Of a stretch of 64,000 bases of DNA, positions 36,457 to 45,102 are shown piece after piece (position 1 is the first letter of the stretch; each line of letters begins with the position of its first letter). The notes under the pieces were generated by a model. The model saw only the letters and a list, made by a program, of their open reading frames with translations. It was not told where the DNA came from and made no database searches. The position numbers and the translations under genes were made by a program. Source of the stretch: Marinobacter iranensis (GTDB lineage Bacteria > Pseudomonadota > Gammaproteobacteria > Pseudomonadales > Oleiphilaceae); the NCBI RefSeq assembly GCF_029207565.1, contig NZ_JANCMW010000018.1:1-64000 (forward strand). Reading direction: 5' to 3'.

Positions 36457-37443
36457 CTAACGGCTTTGTTTGTACTGCATCAGCACCGCCACCAGGATGA
36501 CGCCGCCTTTAACGAGCCCCTGCAGGTACGGGGAGACCCCCAACATATTGAGCATGTTGTTGATCACACCCAGGATCAGAGCACCCAGTACCGTGCCCCA
36601 GATCGAGCCGCGCCCACCAGAAAGGGCCGTGCCGCCAATGACCACGGCGGCAATGGCATCCAGCTCGTAGAACACCCCGGCATCGCTGGGGCTGATGGAA
36701 TTCAGGCGCGAAGCCAGCATGATCGACGAGATCCCTACGCAGGCCCCGGCAATTACAAAAGTGGTGAGAATGATCCGCTGCACCCGGATGCCTGAATAGC
36801 GGGCCACCTGCGCGTTGGAACCCACAGCGCACAGGTGGCGGCCGAAAGCCGTGTGCGCCAGCAGGATATGGGCAAGCACGGCGATGATCAGGAACGTCCA
36901 GACCGGAATCGGCAGGCCCAGCAGATAGCCGCCACCGATTTCCGGGAACAGGGAGTTGGTCGAGACCATTTCGCCGGCATCGGAGAAATACAGCGCCAGC
37001 GAGCGGTAGATCGACATAGTGGCCAGGGTGGCAATAAAAGGGGTAATCCGGCCCCAGGTGACCAGTGCGCCATTGACCAGCCCGAACAGTGCACCGCTCA
37101 GTACCGCCATGGCCAGGCCGATGATGACACCCTGCACCGGGTCGGCGAACTGGTTGATGATGTACACCAACACCACACCCACCAGAGCAACCATCGAGCC
37201 TACCGACAGGTCGATGCCTGCGGCAATGATCACGAAGGTAACGCCAATGGCGATGATGCCGGTGTAGGACACCTGGCGGGCGATGTTGGTCAGGTTGCGC
37301 AGGTCGAGAAAGTATTCGCTGGCGAGTGACGAAATCACCAGCAGCACGACCAACGCGATCAGCGGCGCCAGGATACTGAAATCAAGACCGCTGCTGCGGA
37401 GGCGGTCGGAGAGCCGGGCTCCGGCGAGTCTGGCCTGGTTCAT
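36457..37443 (-). CDS. sugar ABC transporter permease (RbsC-like)
   Basis: The 328-residue inner-membrane protein has 8-10 hydrophobic segments and the RbsC signature GITFVIIAAGIDLSVGS-like stretch (GVTFVIIAAGIDLSVGSM). The conserved GTALSGGRGSIWGTVLGALI near the C-terminus contacts the ATPase. Its ATG overlaps the stop of the ATPase gene by four bases (ATGA), showing translational coupling. One RbsC-type permease works as a dimer with the fused ATPase upstream. Confidence 0.93.
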   Translation of the reverse strand: MNQARLAGARLSDRLRSSGLDFSILAPLIALVVLLVISSLASEYFLDLRNLTNIARQVSYTGIIAIGVTFVIIAAGIDLSVGSMVALVGVVLVYIINQFADPVQGVIIGLAMAVLSGALFGLVNGALVTWGRITPFIATLATMSIYRSLALYFSDAGEMVSTNSLFPEIGGGYLLGLPIPVWTFLIIAVLAHILLAHTAFGRHLCAVGSNAQVARYSGIRVQRIILTTFVIAGACVGISSIMLASRLNSISPSDAGVFYELDAIAAVVIGGTALSGGRGSIWGTVLGALILGVINNMLNMLGVSPYLQGLVKGGVILVAVLMQYKQSR

Positions 37444-38966
37444 GGAGTTATTCCTTGTTGTTCTGTCGTTCCGGCGGCGGTCTCCCGCGCGCCGGCCGCG
37501 TATAGCATGATGTCTTCTTCGTTGATCTGGTCACCCGTCAGTTGTGCGGCGATGCGCCCCTCGCGCACCACCAGCACCGGATCACACAGGCCGATAATTT
37601 CTTCCAACTCCGACGAAATCACGATCACCGCCTTGCCCTGCTCGGCCAGGCCGCGGATCAGGTAATAGATCTCGCGCTTGGTGTTGACGTCGATGCCACG
37701 GGTGGGCTCGTCCAGGATCAGGATGTCCGGGTCGATATCCAGCAGCTTGGCCAGGTACACCTTCTGCTGGTTGCCACCACTGAGCAGGCCGACAGGGGTC
37801 TCCAGGCTGGCAGCCTTGATGGCCAGTTTTGACTGGAACTCCCGGGCCTGGCGGCGCTCCCTGGAGCGGCTGATCAGCCCGGCGGTGTACTTCCTGAGGC
37901 TAAGCAGGGTGATGTTCTCAGTCAGGCTGAAATTCATCACCAGGCCCTTGCCCTGCCGGTCTTCCGACAGGTAGGCCAAGCCCGCCGCGTGGGCATCGCT
38001 GGGCGAGCGAATGACCGGCTCCTTGCCGTTGATGACGAGTTTCTCTTTGGTATGGCGGCGCAGACCCATCAGCGCCTCGGCGATTTCCGTGCGGCCCGAG
38101 CCCACCAGTCCGGATAATCCCAGCACCTGGCCGTGGTGGAGTTTCAGGCTGACGTCCCGGACCAGGCCAGGAATGTTCAGGTTTTTCAGTTCCAGAGCCA
38201 CGGAGGTAGGATGGTCCTGTTTCTCCGGGAAGGTCTGGGACAGTTCACGCCCAACCATCTTGCGGGCCATATCGTCCTCGTTCACATCGGCCACATCACA
38301 GAGATCCACCTGCTCGCCGTCCCGCAGGATCAACAGGCGCTGGCAGAGGTTCTTCACCTCCTTGAGCTTGTGGGAGATGAACAGCACGGCAACGCCGCGC
38401 GCCTGCATGGCGCGAACCACATCGAACAGCACCGTTACTTCGCGATCTGTGAGCACGGTAGTGGGCTCGTCCAGGATCACCACCCGGGCGTCGTTCACCA
38501 GCACCCGCGCCACTTCCACCATCTGCTTCTCCGCGACACTGAGTTCGCTGATGGTGGCATCGGGATTGAGAGTGACCTTGAGCGACTTGAGCACCCGGGC
38601 GGTTTCCGCGCGCATGGTGGCCTTGTCCAGCAGCCCCCTGCGGCGGCGTTCCTGGCCCAGGAAAACGTTCTCGTACACCTTGAGCGTGGGCACCAGGTTG
38701 AATTCCTGAGGGATCATGGCGATGCCCTTGTGCCGGGACAGGATCGGGTCCAGCTGTTTGAAGGCTTCGCCCTGGATCTCGATGGTGCCGCTGGTAGGCG
38801 TGTAGACCCCGCTGATGAGTTTGAGCAGCGTGGACTTGCCGGCGCCGTTCTCGCCCAGGATGCCCAGCACTTCACCGGGCTGGATATCCAGGGAGATGTT
38901 CTTCAACACGCTGACCGGCCCGAACGACTTGCACAGGTTGTGGGTGCGGATAATCGGGTCAGTCAT
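37440..38966 (-). CDS. sugar ABC transporter ATP-binding protein (RbsA-like, two ATPase domains)
   Basis: The 508-residue protein contains two nucleotide-binding domains. The first has Walker A GENGAGKST, signature LSVAEKQMVEVAR and Walker B VVILDEPTTVL. The second has the degenerate GLVGSGRTE, as in RbsA, followed by LLSGGNQQKVYLAKLL and LILDEPTRGIDV. The ATG at 38966 follows GGGAGG and overlaps the stop of the dehydrogenase gene; a frame open to 39092 is antisense-like filler. It energises uptake with the neighbouring permease and binding protein. Confidence 0.94.
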   Translation of the reverse strand: MTDPIIRTHNLCKSFGPVSVLKNISLDIQPGEVLGILGENGAGKSTLLKLISGVYTPTSGTIEIQGEAFKQLDPILSRHKGIAMIPQEFNLVPTLKVYENVFLGQERRRRGLLDKATMRAETARVLKSLKVTLNPDATISELSVAEKQMVEVARVLVNDARVVILDEPTTVLTDREVTVLFDVVRAMQARGVAVLFISHKLKEVKNLCQRLLILRDGEQVDLCDVADVNEDDMARKMVGRELSQTFPEKQDHPTSVALELKNLNIPGLVRDVSLKLHHGQVLGLSGLVGSGRTEIAEALMGLRRHTKEKLVINGKEPVIRSPSDAHAAGLAYLSEDRQGKGLVMNFSLTENITLLSLRKYTAGLISRSRERRQAREFQSKLAIKAASLETPVGLLSGGNQQKVYLAKLLDIDPDILILDEPTRGIDVNTKREIYYLIRGLAEQGKAVIVISSELEEIIGLCDPVLVVREGRIAAQLTGDQINEEDIMLYAAGARETAAGTTEQQGITP

Positions 38967-40131
38967 CGCTGCGCCTCCCCGATCGACGCTCCTTGCCCAC
39001 CGCTGGTGGTACCGCGGCCCAGGCGCCATCGGCCTGACTGGAGCGTAGCACGGCGCTGATAAAGTGCAGGCCATCCACACCGGTGCTGGCATCAGGAAGC
39101 CAACTCACGGAACCGCCGTCGAGTGCGTCGGCCAGGGCCTGATAAAGATTGGCAAAAGCCTCGATGTAACCTTCCGGATGGCCGCCCGGAATGCGCACGC
39201 TGCGGCCGATGTCATCGTCCAGCCAGTCATCGCGCCGGGTGATGCGTTGGCGGGGTGCGTTGAGTGGCGCAAACCAGAGCTCGTTGGGATTTTCCTGGGC
39301 CCATTCCAGCGAGGCCCGGTCACCGACCACGCGAATACGCAGCCCGTTCTCGAACCCGGGGGCGCACTGACTGGCCCAGAGCATGCCCTTGGCGCCGGAG
39401 GTATAGCGCAACAGGGCGTGAACGTTGTCATCAAGCTGGCGGCCTTTGACCATCGCGCTCAGGTCGGCGCTGACGGAGTCCAGGGTCAGGCAGGAAATAA
39501 AGGCTGAGAGCTGGTAGGCGTGGGTGCCGATATCCCCCAGGCAACCCGCGGCGCCGGCCCGTGCGGGGTCCAGCCGCCAGTCCGCCTGCTTGTTATCCGG
39601 CCCCGGGGTTTCGGCCAGCCATTCCTGCACATACTCCACGTTAACCATGCGCAGCTGGCCCAGGTCACCGCGTTTGACCATCTTCCGGGCGTGCTGGACC
39701 AGGGGGTAGCCCACGTAGGGATGGGTGAGCAGGAATTGCACCTGTTTCTGTTGGGCCAGGTCAGCCAGGGTTTCCGCTTCGTCTGCGGTGAGCGTCATCG
39801 GCTTTTCGCAGATCACGTGCAGGCCCGCCTCCAGGCAGGCTCTGGCCGCCTCGAAGTGCAGGTGATTGGGCGTGACGATGGCCACCGCCTGGACACCATC
39901 TTCGCGGCCGGATTCGCCGGCAATCAACGCCAATACATCATCGTAGCAACGTGTCGGGTCAACCCTGAGTTCTTCGGCTGAGGCACGATTGACCTCTGGC
40001 CGGGCACTGAACACACCGGCGACCAGCTCGTAGCGGTCATCCAGCCGTGCAGCGTAGCGATGAACACCGCCGATAAAGGCGCCCTGGCCGCCGCCAATCA
40101 TACCCAGCCGAATGCGGTTTGTGATTGTCAT
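38959..40131 (-). CDS. Gfo/Idh/MocA family sugar oxidoreductase
   Basis: The 390-residue protein has an N-terminal Rossmann fold with RLGMIGGGQGAFIGGVHRYA, the motif VICEKPMTLTADEAETL with the catalytic lysine, and the C-terminal mixed domain with GCLGDIGTHAYQLSAFI holding the conserved aspartate and histidine. Members oxidise or reduce sugars and inositols with NAD(P). Between a sugar transporter and a TIM-barrel isomerase it probably oxidises the imported sugar to a keto-sugar. Its end overlaps the ATPase start by eight bases. Confidence 0.9.
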   Translation of the reverse strand: MTITNRIRLGMIGGGQGAFIGGVHRYAARLDDRYELVAGVFSARPEVNRASAEELRVDPTRCYDDVLALIAGESGREDGVQAVAIVTPNHLHFEAARACLEAGLHVICEKPMTLTADEAETLADLAQQKQVQFLLTHPYVGYPLVQHARKMVKRGDLGQLRMVNVEYVQEWLAETPGPDNKQADWRLDPARAGAAGCLGDIGTHAYQLSAFISCLTLDSVSADLSAMVKGRQLDDNVHALLRYTSGAKGMLWASQCAPGFENGLRIRVVGDRASLEWAQENPNELWFAPLNAPRQRITRRDDWLDDDIGRSVRIPGGHPEGYIEAFANLYQALADALDGGSVSWLPDASTGVDGLHFISAVLRSSQADGAWAAVPPAVGKERRSGRRSDD

Positions 40132-40144
40132 GGTTACACCACTC

Positions 40145-41203
40145 TCAGTCTTTCAGGCCCAGCAACCGCCTGTTGCCCGCGTCGTCCACACCGGCATCGG
40201 CGAAATCGTCGAAGGCGCGGTCGGTGACACGGATGATGTGTTCATTCACGAAGCGCGCACCCTCTGCGGCACCCTGCTCGGGGTGTTTCATGGCGCATTC
40301 CCACTCGATCACCGCCCAGCCGTCAAAATCGTATTGCGTCAGCCGGGAGAAAATGCCCTTGAAGTCCACCTGGCCGTCGCCGAGGGAGCGGAAGCGGCCG
40401 GCTCGCTCAATCCAGGATTCATAGCCGCCGTACACGCCCTGCAGGGCGGTGGGGTTAAATTCGGCATCCTTGACATGGAACATGCGAATGCGGTCGTGGA
40501 AATGGTCGATAAAGGCCAGATAGTCGAGTTGCTGCAGCAGGAAGTGGGACGGGTCGTAGAGGATGCAGCTGCGGGGATGGTGGTTTGTAGCTTTGAGGAA
40601 ACGCTCGAAGGTAGCGCCGTCATGCAGGTCCTCGCCGGGATGGATCTCGTAGCACAGATCAATGCCGGCCTCGTCATACACCTCAAGGATCGGCAGCCAG
40701 CGCTTGGCCAGCTCTTCGAACCCGGCTTCCACCAGGCCTGCCGGGCGTTGCGGCCAGGGATAGAGAAACGGCCAGAGCAGTGCACCGGAGAAGGTTGCGA
40801 CCGCCTTGAGCCCAAGATTTTTGCTCGCCCTGGCGGCCAGCTTTACCTGGTCCACTGCCCAGGCCTGGCGGGCCTCGGGGTTGCCATGCAGGTGCGGTGG
40901 TGCAAAACCGTCGAAGACATCGTCATAGACCGGATGCACCGCAACCAGTTGGCCCTGCAAGTGAGTAGACAGTTCGGTAATGACCAGGCCGTGCTTGCTC
41001 AGCATGTCCTGAATGGACCGGCAATAGTCCAGGTCTTCTGCGGCGCGCTTGAGGTCGAACAGTCGCTCGTCCCAGGTGGGGATCTGAACGCCCTTGAAAC
41101 CAAGCTTCGAGGCCCATTCGGCCAGTGTTGGCAGTGAATCGAAGGGCGCTTCGTCGCTGACGTACTGTGCCAGGAAGAGTCCTGGCCCCTGTATGGTTTT
41201 CAT
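40145..41203 (-). CDS. sugar isomerase/epimerase-type TIM-barrel protein
   Basis: The 352-residue protein has the AP-endonuclease-type TIM barrel of IolE-like enzymes. Seen: LAEWASKLGFKGVQIPTWD, ELSTHLQGQL, the metal ligands in LCYEIHPGEDLHDG, LYDPSHFLLQQLDY and MFHVKDAEF, and AVIEWECAMK. It is the first gene of the operon, 13 bases before the dehydrogenase gene. Pairs of this kind handle inositol or 3-keto-sugars; the present substrate is unknown. The promoter and LacI operator lie directly upstream. Confidence 0.85.
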   Translation of the reverse strand: MKTIQGPGLFLAQYVSDEAPFDSLPTLAEWASKLGFKGVQIPTWDERLFDLKRAAEDLDYCRSIQDMLSKHGLVITELSTHLQGQLVAVHPVYDDVFDGFAPPHLHGNPEARQAWAVDQVKLAARASKNLGLKAVATFSGALLWPFLYPWPQRPAGLVEAGFEELAKRWLPILEVYDEAGIDLCYEIHPGEDLHDGATFERFLKATNHHPRSCILYDPSHFLLQQLDYLAFIDHFHDRIRMFHVKDAEFNPTALQGVYGGYESWIERAGRFRSLGDGQVDFKGIFSRLTQYDFDGWAVIEWECAMKHPEQGAAEGARFVNEHIIRVTDRAFDDFADAGVDDAGNRRLLGLKD

Positions 41204-41229
41204 GAAGATTTGCCTTGCTTGTTTTTGTT

Positions 41230-41271
41230 TGTAATCGATTACATTTAAGCAGCCATAAAAACGCGCGTCAA
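41230..41271 (-). promoter_or_regulatory. promoter and LacI-type operator of the sugar operon
   Basis: On the minus strand TTGACG (41266-41271) and TAAATG (41242-41247) are 18 bases apart. The perfect palindrome TGTAATCGATTACA at 41230-41243 overlaps the -10 box and likely start point, an ideal place for repression. It has the central CG of LacI/GalR operators and a near copy at 41368-41381 next to the regulator gene. Confidence 0.75.
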
Positions 41272-41367
41272 GCTCGATTATTCAGCAATACTGATAGGCC
41301 ATTAATCGTATAAAAGTGCCAATTAGAGGGGTTCTGCAACCAGCAGCTGAGATTAGGCTTAGATTTA

Positions 41368-41381
41368 TGTAAAGCATTACA
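41368..41381. promoter_or_regulatory. second LacI-type operator, regulator side
   Basis: TGTAAAGCATTACA is a near palindrome (12 of 14 positions symmetric) matching the operator at 41230-41243 except at its centre. It lies about 95 bases upstream of the LacI-family start and would allow self-control or looping between the two sites, 138 bases apart. Confidence 0.6.
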
Positions 41382-41473
41382 TTATTATCATTAACCTGCA
41401 CCATTCACCGTTGAGACCGGGGCACGTGAAGACTGTGGTACCATCGCGAAACTCGCACAGAAGAAGTCATTCG

Positions 41474-42484
41474 ATGCCGACGATCAAAGACGTTGCCCGG
41501 GCGGCGAATTGCTCTACTGCAACCGTATCCCGTGCGCTGGCCAGCCCCGAAAAAGTGTCCGACGCTACCCGTCATCGTGTCGCCCAGGCGGTGGCCAAGG
41601 TCGGTTATTCACTCAATGCCGCGGCACGAAACCTGCGACGCAGTGAATCAAGAACCATCGTCGTTATCCTGCCAAATATTGCCAATCCCTTCTTCTCTGA
41701 CGTGATCAGCGGCCTGGAATCCGTCGCCCATCAGGCGGGCTATCAAGTTCTGCTGGGCGATGCGGGAAACAATCCCGATCGCGTTGCGTCGTATTTCAAC
41801 CTGGTGCCTTCCAACCAGGCAGACGGCATTATTCTGCTGTCCACTGAAGTGCCAATGGCTCTGGTGAGGGAGCGCCAGGCCGATGCCGGTTTTCCTCTGG
41901 TCATGGCCTGCGAGTACTTCGACAACCTGTCGCTGCCAACCATTCATATTGATAACGAACAGGCAGCCCATAAGGCCACCGAATACCTTGTCGCCCTGGG
42001 GCACCAGCGCATTGCCACCATCACGGGCCCGGCCCGAAACCCGATTTGCAAGGACCGCCTCAGGGGCTACCGCCATGGGCTGGCAGATGCAGGGCTGAAC
42101 ATTCAGGACGACTGGATTGTGGAGGGAGACTTCACCTTCCACTCGGGGTATGAGCAAGGCCGCATCCTGCTGCAGCAAGACAAAAAACGCCCGACGGCGA
42201 TTTTTTGCCAGAACGATGAAATGGCCATCGGTGTACTGAAAGCGGCGCGGGATGCCGGTGTTGTTGTGCCAGAGCAGCTGTCGGTGATTGGTTTCGATGA
42301 TATCGGCTTCAGCCAGTACTGCGAGCCGGAACTGACCACCGTACATCAGCCCCGTGAGGCCATTGGCCGCACCGCCATGCGGCTATTGCTGGACATCCTG
42401 AAACAGCGCAATGTGCCGCTCGACCAGTCACTCAAGACCCAGCTTATTGTGCGCAGCAGCACGGCACGGGCACCCCGGGACTGA
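41474..42484 (+). CDS. LacI family transcriptional repressor
   Basis: The 336-residue protein begins with the LacI helix-turn-helix and hinge (TIKDVARAANCSTATVSRAL, then NAAARNLRRSESRTI). The ribose-binding-like effector domain follows, with DIGFSQYCEPELTTV near the end. The ATG at 41474 gives the standard family start with AGAAG upstream. It is divergent from the sugar operon and surely its regulator, with two palindromic operators in the gap. The inducer is probably the transported sugar or its keto form. Confidence 0.93.
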   Translation: MPTIKDVARAANCSTATVSRALASPEKVSDATRHRVAQAVAKVGYSLNAAARNLRRSESRTIVVILPNIANPFFSDVISGLESVAHQAGYQVLLGDAGNNPDRVASYFNLVPSNQADGIILLSTEVPMALVRERQADAGFPLVMACEYFDNLSLPTIHIDNEQAAHKATEYLVALGHQRIATITGPARNPICKDRLRGYRHGLADAGLNIQDDWIVEGDFTFHSGYEQGRILLQQDKKRPTAIFCQNDEMAIGVLKAARDAGVVVPEQLSVIGFDDIGFSQYCEPELTTVHQPREAIGRTAMRLLLDILKQRNVPLDQSLKTQLIVRSSTARAPRD

Positions 42485-42487
42485 CTT

Positions 42488-42982
42488 ATGCTCACCTCCG
42501 TGGCCCGCCTCCGGTTTTTGCTGATCCTTGTGATGGCCTTCCCCGCCCTGGGCTGGGCACAGATCTATCGCTGCGAAGCCGGCAATGGGACCCGTTTCTC
42601 TGACCAGCCCTGTGGCGAGGATTCCGAGGAGATCACCGTTCGGGATAACCGGATTGGCGGCAGCTTCGGCCAGAACCTGCCACCACAGCAAAGCTCCGAG
42701 GCGCCCAACATTGAAGAGGATGAGCCTGAACCGGAACAGGCCGAAGGCACCTGCCGCTTCATCAACTCCACCGATCTGAGACGGTATCTGGTGCGGGAAC
42801 AGGTGGTGAAAGGCATGACCAAGGAACACGTACTGAAAGCCTTTGGCCGCCCGCCGGAAACCTACCCCACACCACAGGAAACCTGGGTGTACCAGACAAA
42901 ATACTACGGTGCCCTTTACGAACTGACCTACGTGTATTTCCGCGACGGCTGTGTGGAAAAAGTGTTGTATCGCAAGCCCTGA
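42488..42982 (+). CDS. secreted protein with DUF4124-like start and BamE/OmlA-like end
   Basis: The 164-residue protein has a signal peptide (to about LGWAQ). A DUF4124-like segment follows (IYRCEAGNGTRFSDQPCGED), then an acidic linker rich in E and P. The C-terminal domain (VVKGMTKEHVLKAFGRPPETY, ending with a WVY strand) resembles the SmpA/OmlA fold. It starts four bases after the LacI gene, so it may be read through from it. No function is established. Confidence 0.7.
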   Translation: MLTSVARLRFLLILVMAFPALGWAQIYRCEAGNGTRFSDQPCGEDSEEITVRDNRIGGSFGQNLPPQQSSEAPNIEEDEPEPEQAEGTCRFINSTDLRRYLVREQVVKGMTKEHVLKAFGRPPETYPTPQETWVYQTKYYGALYELTYVYFRDGCVEKVLYRKP

Positions 42983-42997
42983 GCGTTTAACCGTTTC

Positions 42998-44245
42998 TCA
43001 GCGGGTATCGGCTCGCTTCACAGCGTCGATCAGCAGGTTGCGGGGTGTGAGCTGCCGCTCACAAAAAGTGCCCAACCGAACCTCATAGCCCTGCTCTCCC
43101 AGGAATAGCGCGTAATCCAGCACCAGCCAGAGCTCCAGTGGCCGCCGAAACAGATGGCGCACAAGCTCATGGCGGCGCACTTCCTGCCACCGTTGTTCGC
43201 CATGGGCCCGCCAGTGGCCAAAGTCGGTTTCCACAGGCAAATCCAGGCCTTTCTTCCCGGCCGCCCAGTGACAGAAGCCGGCAAAATCCCCATTCATCAG
43301 GCCAGGCGGGTGCGACGGTACCGGCAGGTAGGTATCCACACCCCTCAGCTGACGCTGCAGGCCGTCAAAGCCCAGGCGCCAGCGGCTGATCTGGTGGGTT
43401 TGCTGCCGCACCCTTTCCGGCGCAGTGACCGTTTCCTGCACCGCCAGCCGCAGATCGTTCCGGGCCAGTTCCAGCGCGTTGCTACAACTCCCGGCCCTTT
43501 GAGAGAGAGGCCAGTAGTCCGGCGTTTCCGTGAGATGGTAACAACAGGGTGAGAAGCTCAGCCGCGGAAGGCCATCGTCAGCCACCCGACGCACCAACCG
43601 GCGATGGAGATCACCACAGGCATGCAGGGCAACGCCATGGGCGGCCCGGGGCATAACCAACCCTTCCGCCATCACATCCTGGCAGTGCAAAGTGACCGAA
43701 TCCCCGAACTTTGCCGCCAGGCGGTTACCGTCTTCCACCAGAGCCCGGTTCCACTCGAACCCAGTCACCTTACCGTCACACAGCGGCGCCAGGGTTCGAG
43801 CCAGGTGACCTTTGCCACAACACCAGTCCAGTACATCGTGTTCCAGTGGCCGGATGGCGGAAGCAAACGCGCCGGATTGCAGGCGCTTGCGGCCCGGCAT
43901 GTCGGTGGCTCGTGTTTCAGGCAGCGTGTTCGGCTGTGCAGGGTCGCCGGTCAACGCCGGCACACGGGTCAGATCGTCAAACGCTTCGAGTGAAGGCAGC
44001 TCCCGGGCCGCCATTCTGGCAAGCTTGCCGGGGTCATCATCCAGTTGTTCGCAGTCATTATCTGAGAGATTCGCCACCCGCTCCGCCAGCGCCGGCCACT
44101 TGCGGGTCCAGGCTGGAGCGGGCTCGGTGAACGGGGCCGGCTGCCACAATTCCCGATGCGCCACCAGCCAATCGTTCAGTTGCTGCCAGTGGCGATAAAA
44201 ACAGGCGTCCGGGTCGTGTAAACTTGCCGGCGGAGGTAACGTCAT
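42998..44245 (-). CDS. SAM-dependent methyltransferase, GSTCD-like
   Basis: The 415-residue protein has a methyltransferase core with motif I VLDWCCGKGHLARTL at about residue 160, the acidic GFEWNRALVEDG, and FSPCCYHLTE near the substrate site. This pattern occurs in methyltransferases related to the GSTCD/Trm-type group, probably acting on RNA or protein. The ATG at 44245 shares bases with the divergent rRNA/tRNA methyltransferase start (CATG). A longer frame to 44362 would overlap that gene and adds no homology. The target is unknown. Confidence 0.72.
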   Translation of the reverse strand: MTLPPPASLHDPDACFYRHWQQLNDWLVAHRELWQPAPFTEPAPAWTRKWPALAERVANLSDNDCEQLDDDPGKLARMAARELPSLEAFDDLTRVPALTGDPAQPNTLPETRATDMPGRKRLQSGAFASAIRPLEHDVLDWCCGKGHLARTLAPLCDGKVTGFEWNRALVEDGNRLAAKFGDSVTLHCQDVMAEGLVMPRAAHGVALHACGDLHRRLVRRVADDGLPRLSFSPCCYHLTETPDYWPLSQRAGSCSNALELARNDLRLAVQETVTAPERVRQQTHQISRWRLGFDGLQRQLRGVDTYLPVPSHPPGLMNGDFAGFCHWAAGKKGLDLPVETDFGHWRAHGEQRWQEVRRHELVRHLFRRPLELWLVLDYALFLGEQGYEVRLGTFCERQLTPRNLLIDAVKRADTR

Positions 44246-44948
44246 GCAACTGGCCTTTGTACTTGTTGAACCGAAGGTTCCCGAAAACGTGGGAGCAGCC
44301 GCCCGCGCACTCTGTACCATGGGCTTCGCGGAGTTATGGCTGGTCAATTCGGACCTGCACACCCGCCCGGAGGCCCACTGGCTGGCCCATGGCAGCGATC
44401 ATATCCTGGACAATGCGCGCATTTTCCCTGATCTGGCAGCGGTAAGAAACTCCGTAGACCTGCTGATGGCCACATCCGCCAAACCCCGCCACAACCGGCA
44501 GGACTGGCACGAGCCGGCGCAACTGCGGGAGGTTATCACCAGCAAGGGTGCCTCGGTGGCCACAGCGGCCCTGGTGTTCGGCCGCGAAGACCGGGGCCTG
44601 TCCAACGACGAGTTGGCACTGTGCGATCTGCTGACGGGCTTTCCCATGGCGGTGTCCTACCCATCGCTGAACCTGTCCCAGGCCGTCATGCTTTATGCCT
44701 GGGAGTTGTCCGAATTGGCCTCTAAGGCTGTAACACAACCCGAGCAAGCCCTCCCGGCCGTCCAACTCGGTGCCTTACGCCAGCGCCTGGAACACCTTCT
44801 GCCCCGGATAGATACTCCGGCGGACGGTAAGCTGTCTCAATGGGTGTTTGAACGGTTGCCCCTGCTCACGGAGCGGGACGTCGGCTTTGTGCATACTCTC
44901 TGTGGGAATATCGAGCGGTGCCTTGGGAAACCTTCTGATTCTGAGTAA
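44244..44948 (+). CDS. TrmJ-like RNA 2'-O-methyltransferase (SpoU family)
   Basis: The 234-residue protein has the knotted SPOUT fold of TrmH/TrmJ enzymes: FVLVEPKVPENVGAAARA at the start, ALVFGREDRGLSNDEL and the cofactor loop FPMAVSYPSLNLSQAVMLYA. TrmJ methylates the ribose of position 32 in tRNAs. A C-terminal helical extension supports TrmJ over TrmL. GGAGG lies eight bases upstream. The start overlaps the start of the divergent methyltransferase by two bases. Confidence 0.87.
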   Translation: MQLAFVLVEPKVPENVGAAARALCTMGFAELWLVNSDLHTRPEAHWLAHGSDHILDNARIFPDLAAVRNSVDLLMATSAKPRHNRQDWHEPAQLREVITSKGASVATAALVFGREDRGLSNDELALCDLLTGFPMAVSYPSLNLSQAVMLYAWELSELASKAVTQPEQALPAVQLGALRQRLEHLLPRIDTPADGKLSQWVFERLPLLTERDVGFVHTLCGNIERCLGKPSDSE

Positions 44949-44968
44949 TAGGCAACTGCGAACTACGG

Positions 44969-45076
44969 GAGCCGTTCCGGTGGCCTCTCCCAAGATCGTC
45001 GAAAACATGGATGTTTTCGTCGAGCGTACAGGGACGTATTCACAGCGTATCTTGGGAGAGGCCACCGGAACGGCTC
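44969..45076 (+). repeat. 108-bp cloverleaf-like palindromic element, copy 2
   Basis: Arms of 28 bases (44969-44996 and 45049-45076) are perfect inverted copies. Inside are CGAAAAC-ATGGAT-GTTTTCG (45000-45019) and TAC-AGGGAC-GTA (45027-45038). The loops are nearly those of copy 1 while the stems differ. The inner part of the left arm (GGCCTCTCCCAAGAT) aligns with GGTCTCTTCCAAAAC of copy 1, and the right arms change to match, so pairing is kept. GTACAGGGACGT fits the CsrA consensus at 11 of 12 positions. It lies between the convergent TrmJ-like and DadA genes. Confidence 0.75.
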
Positions 45077-45102
45077 AAGCACCCACAGAAGCAGATAAAA
45101 CA

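Noticed and set aside
40112..41137. 341-codon plus-strand open frame
   Set aside because: It is antisense to the TIM-barrel isomerase gene and has no recognisable domain or ribosome site.
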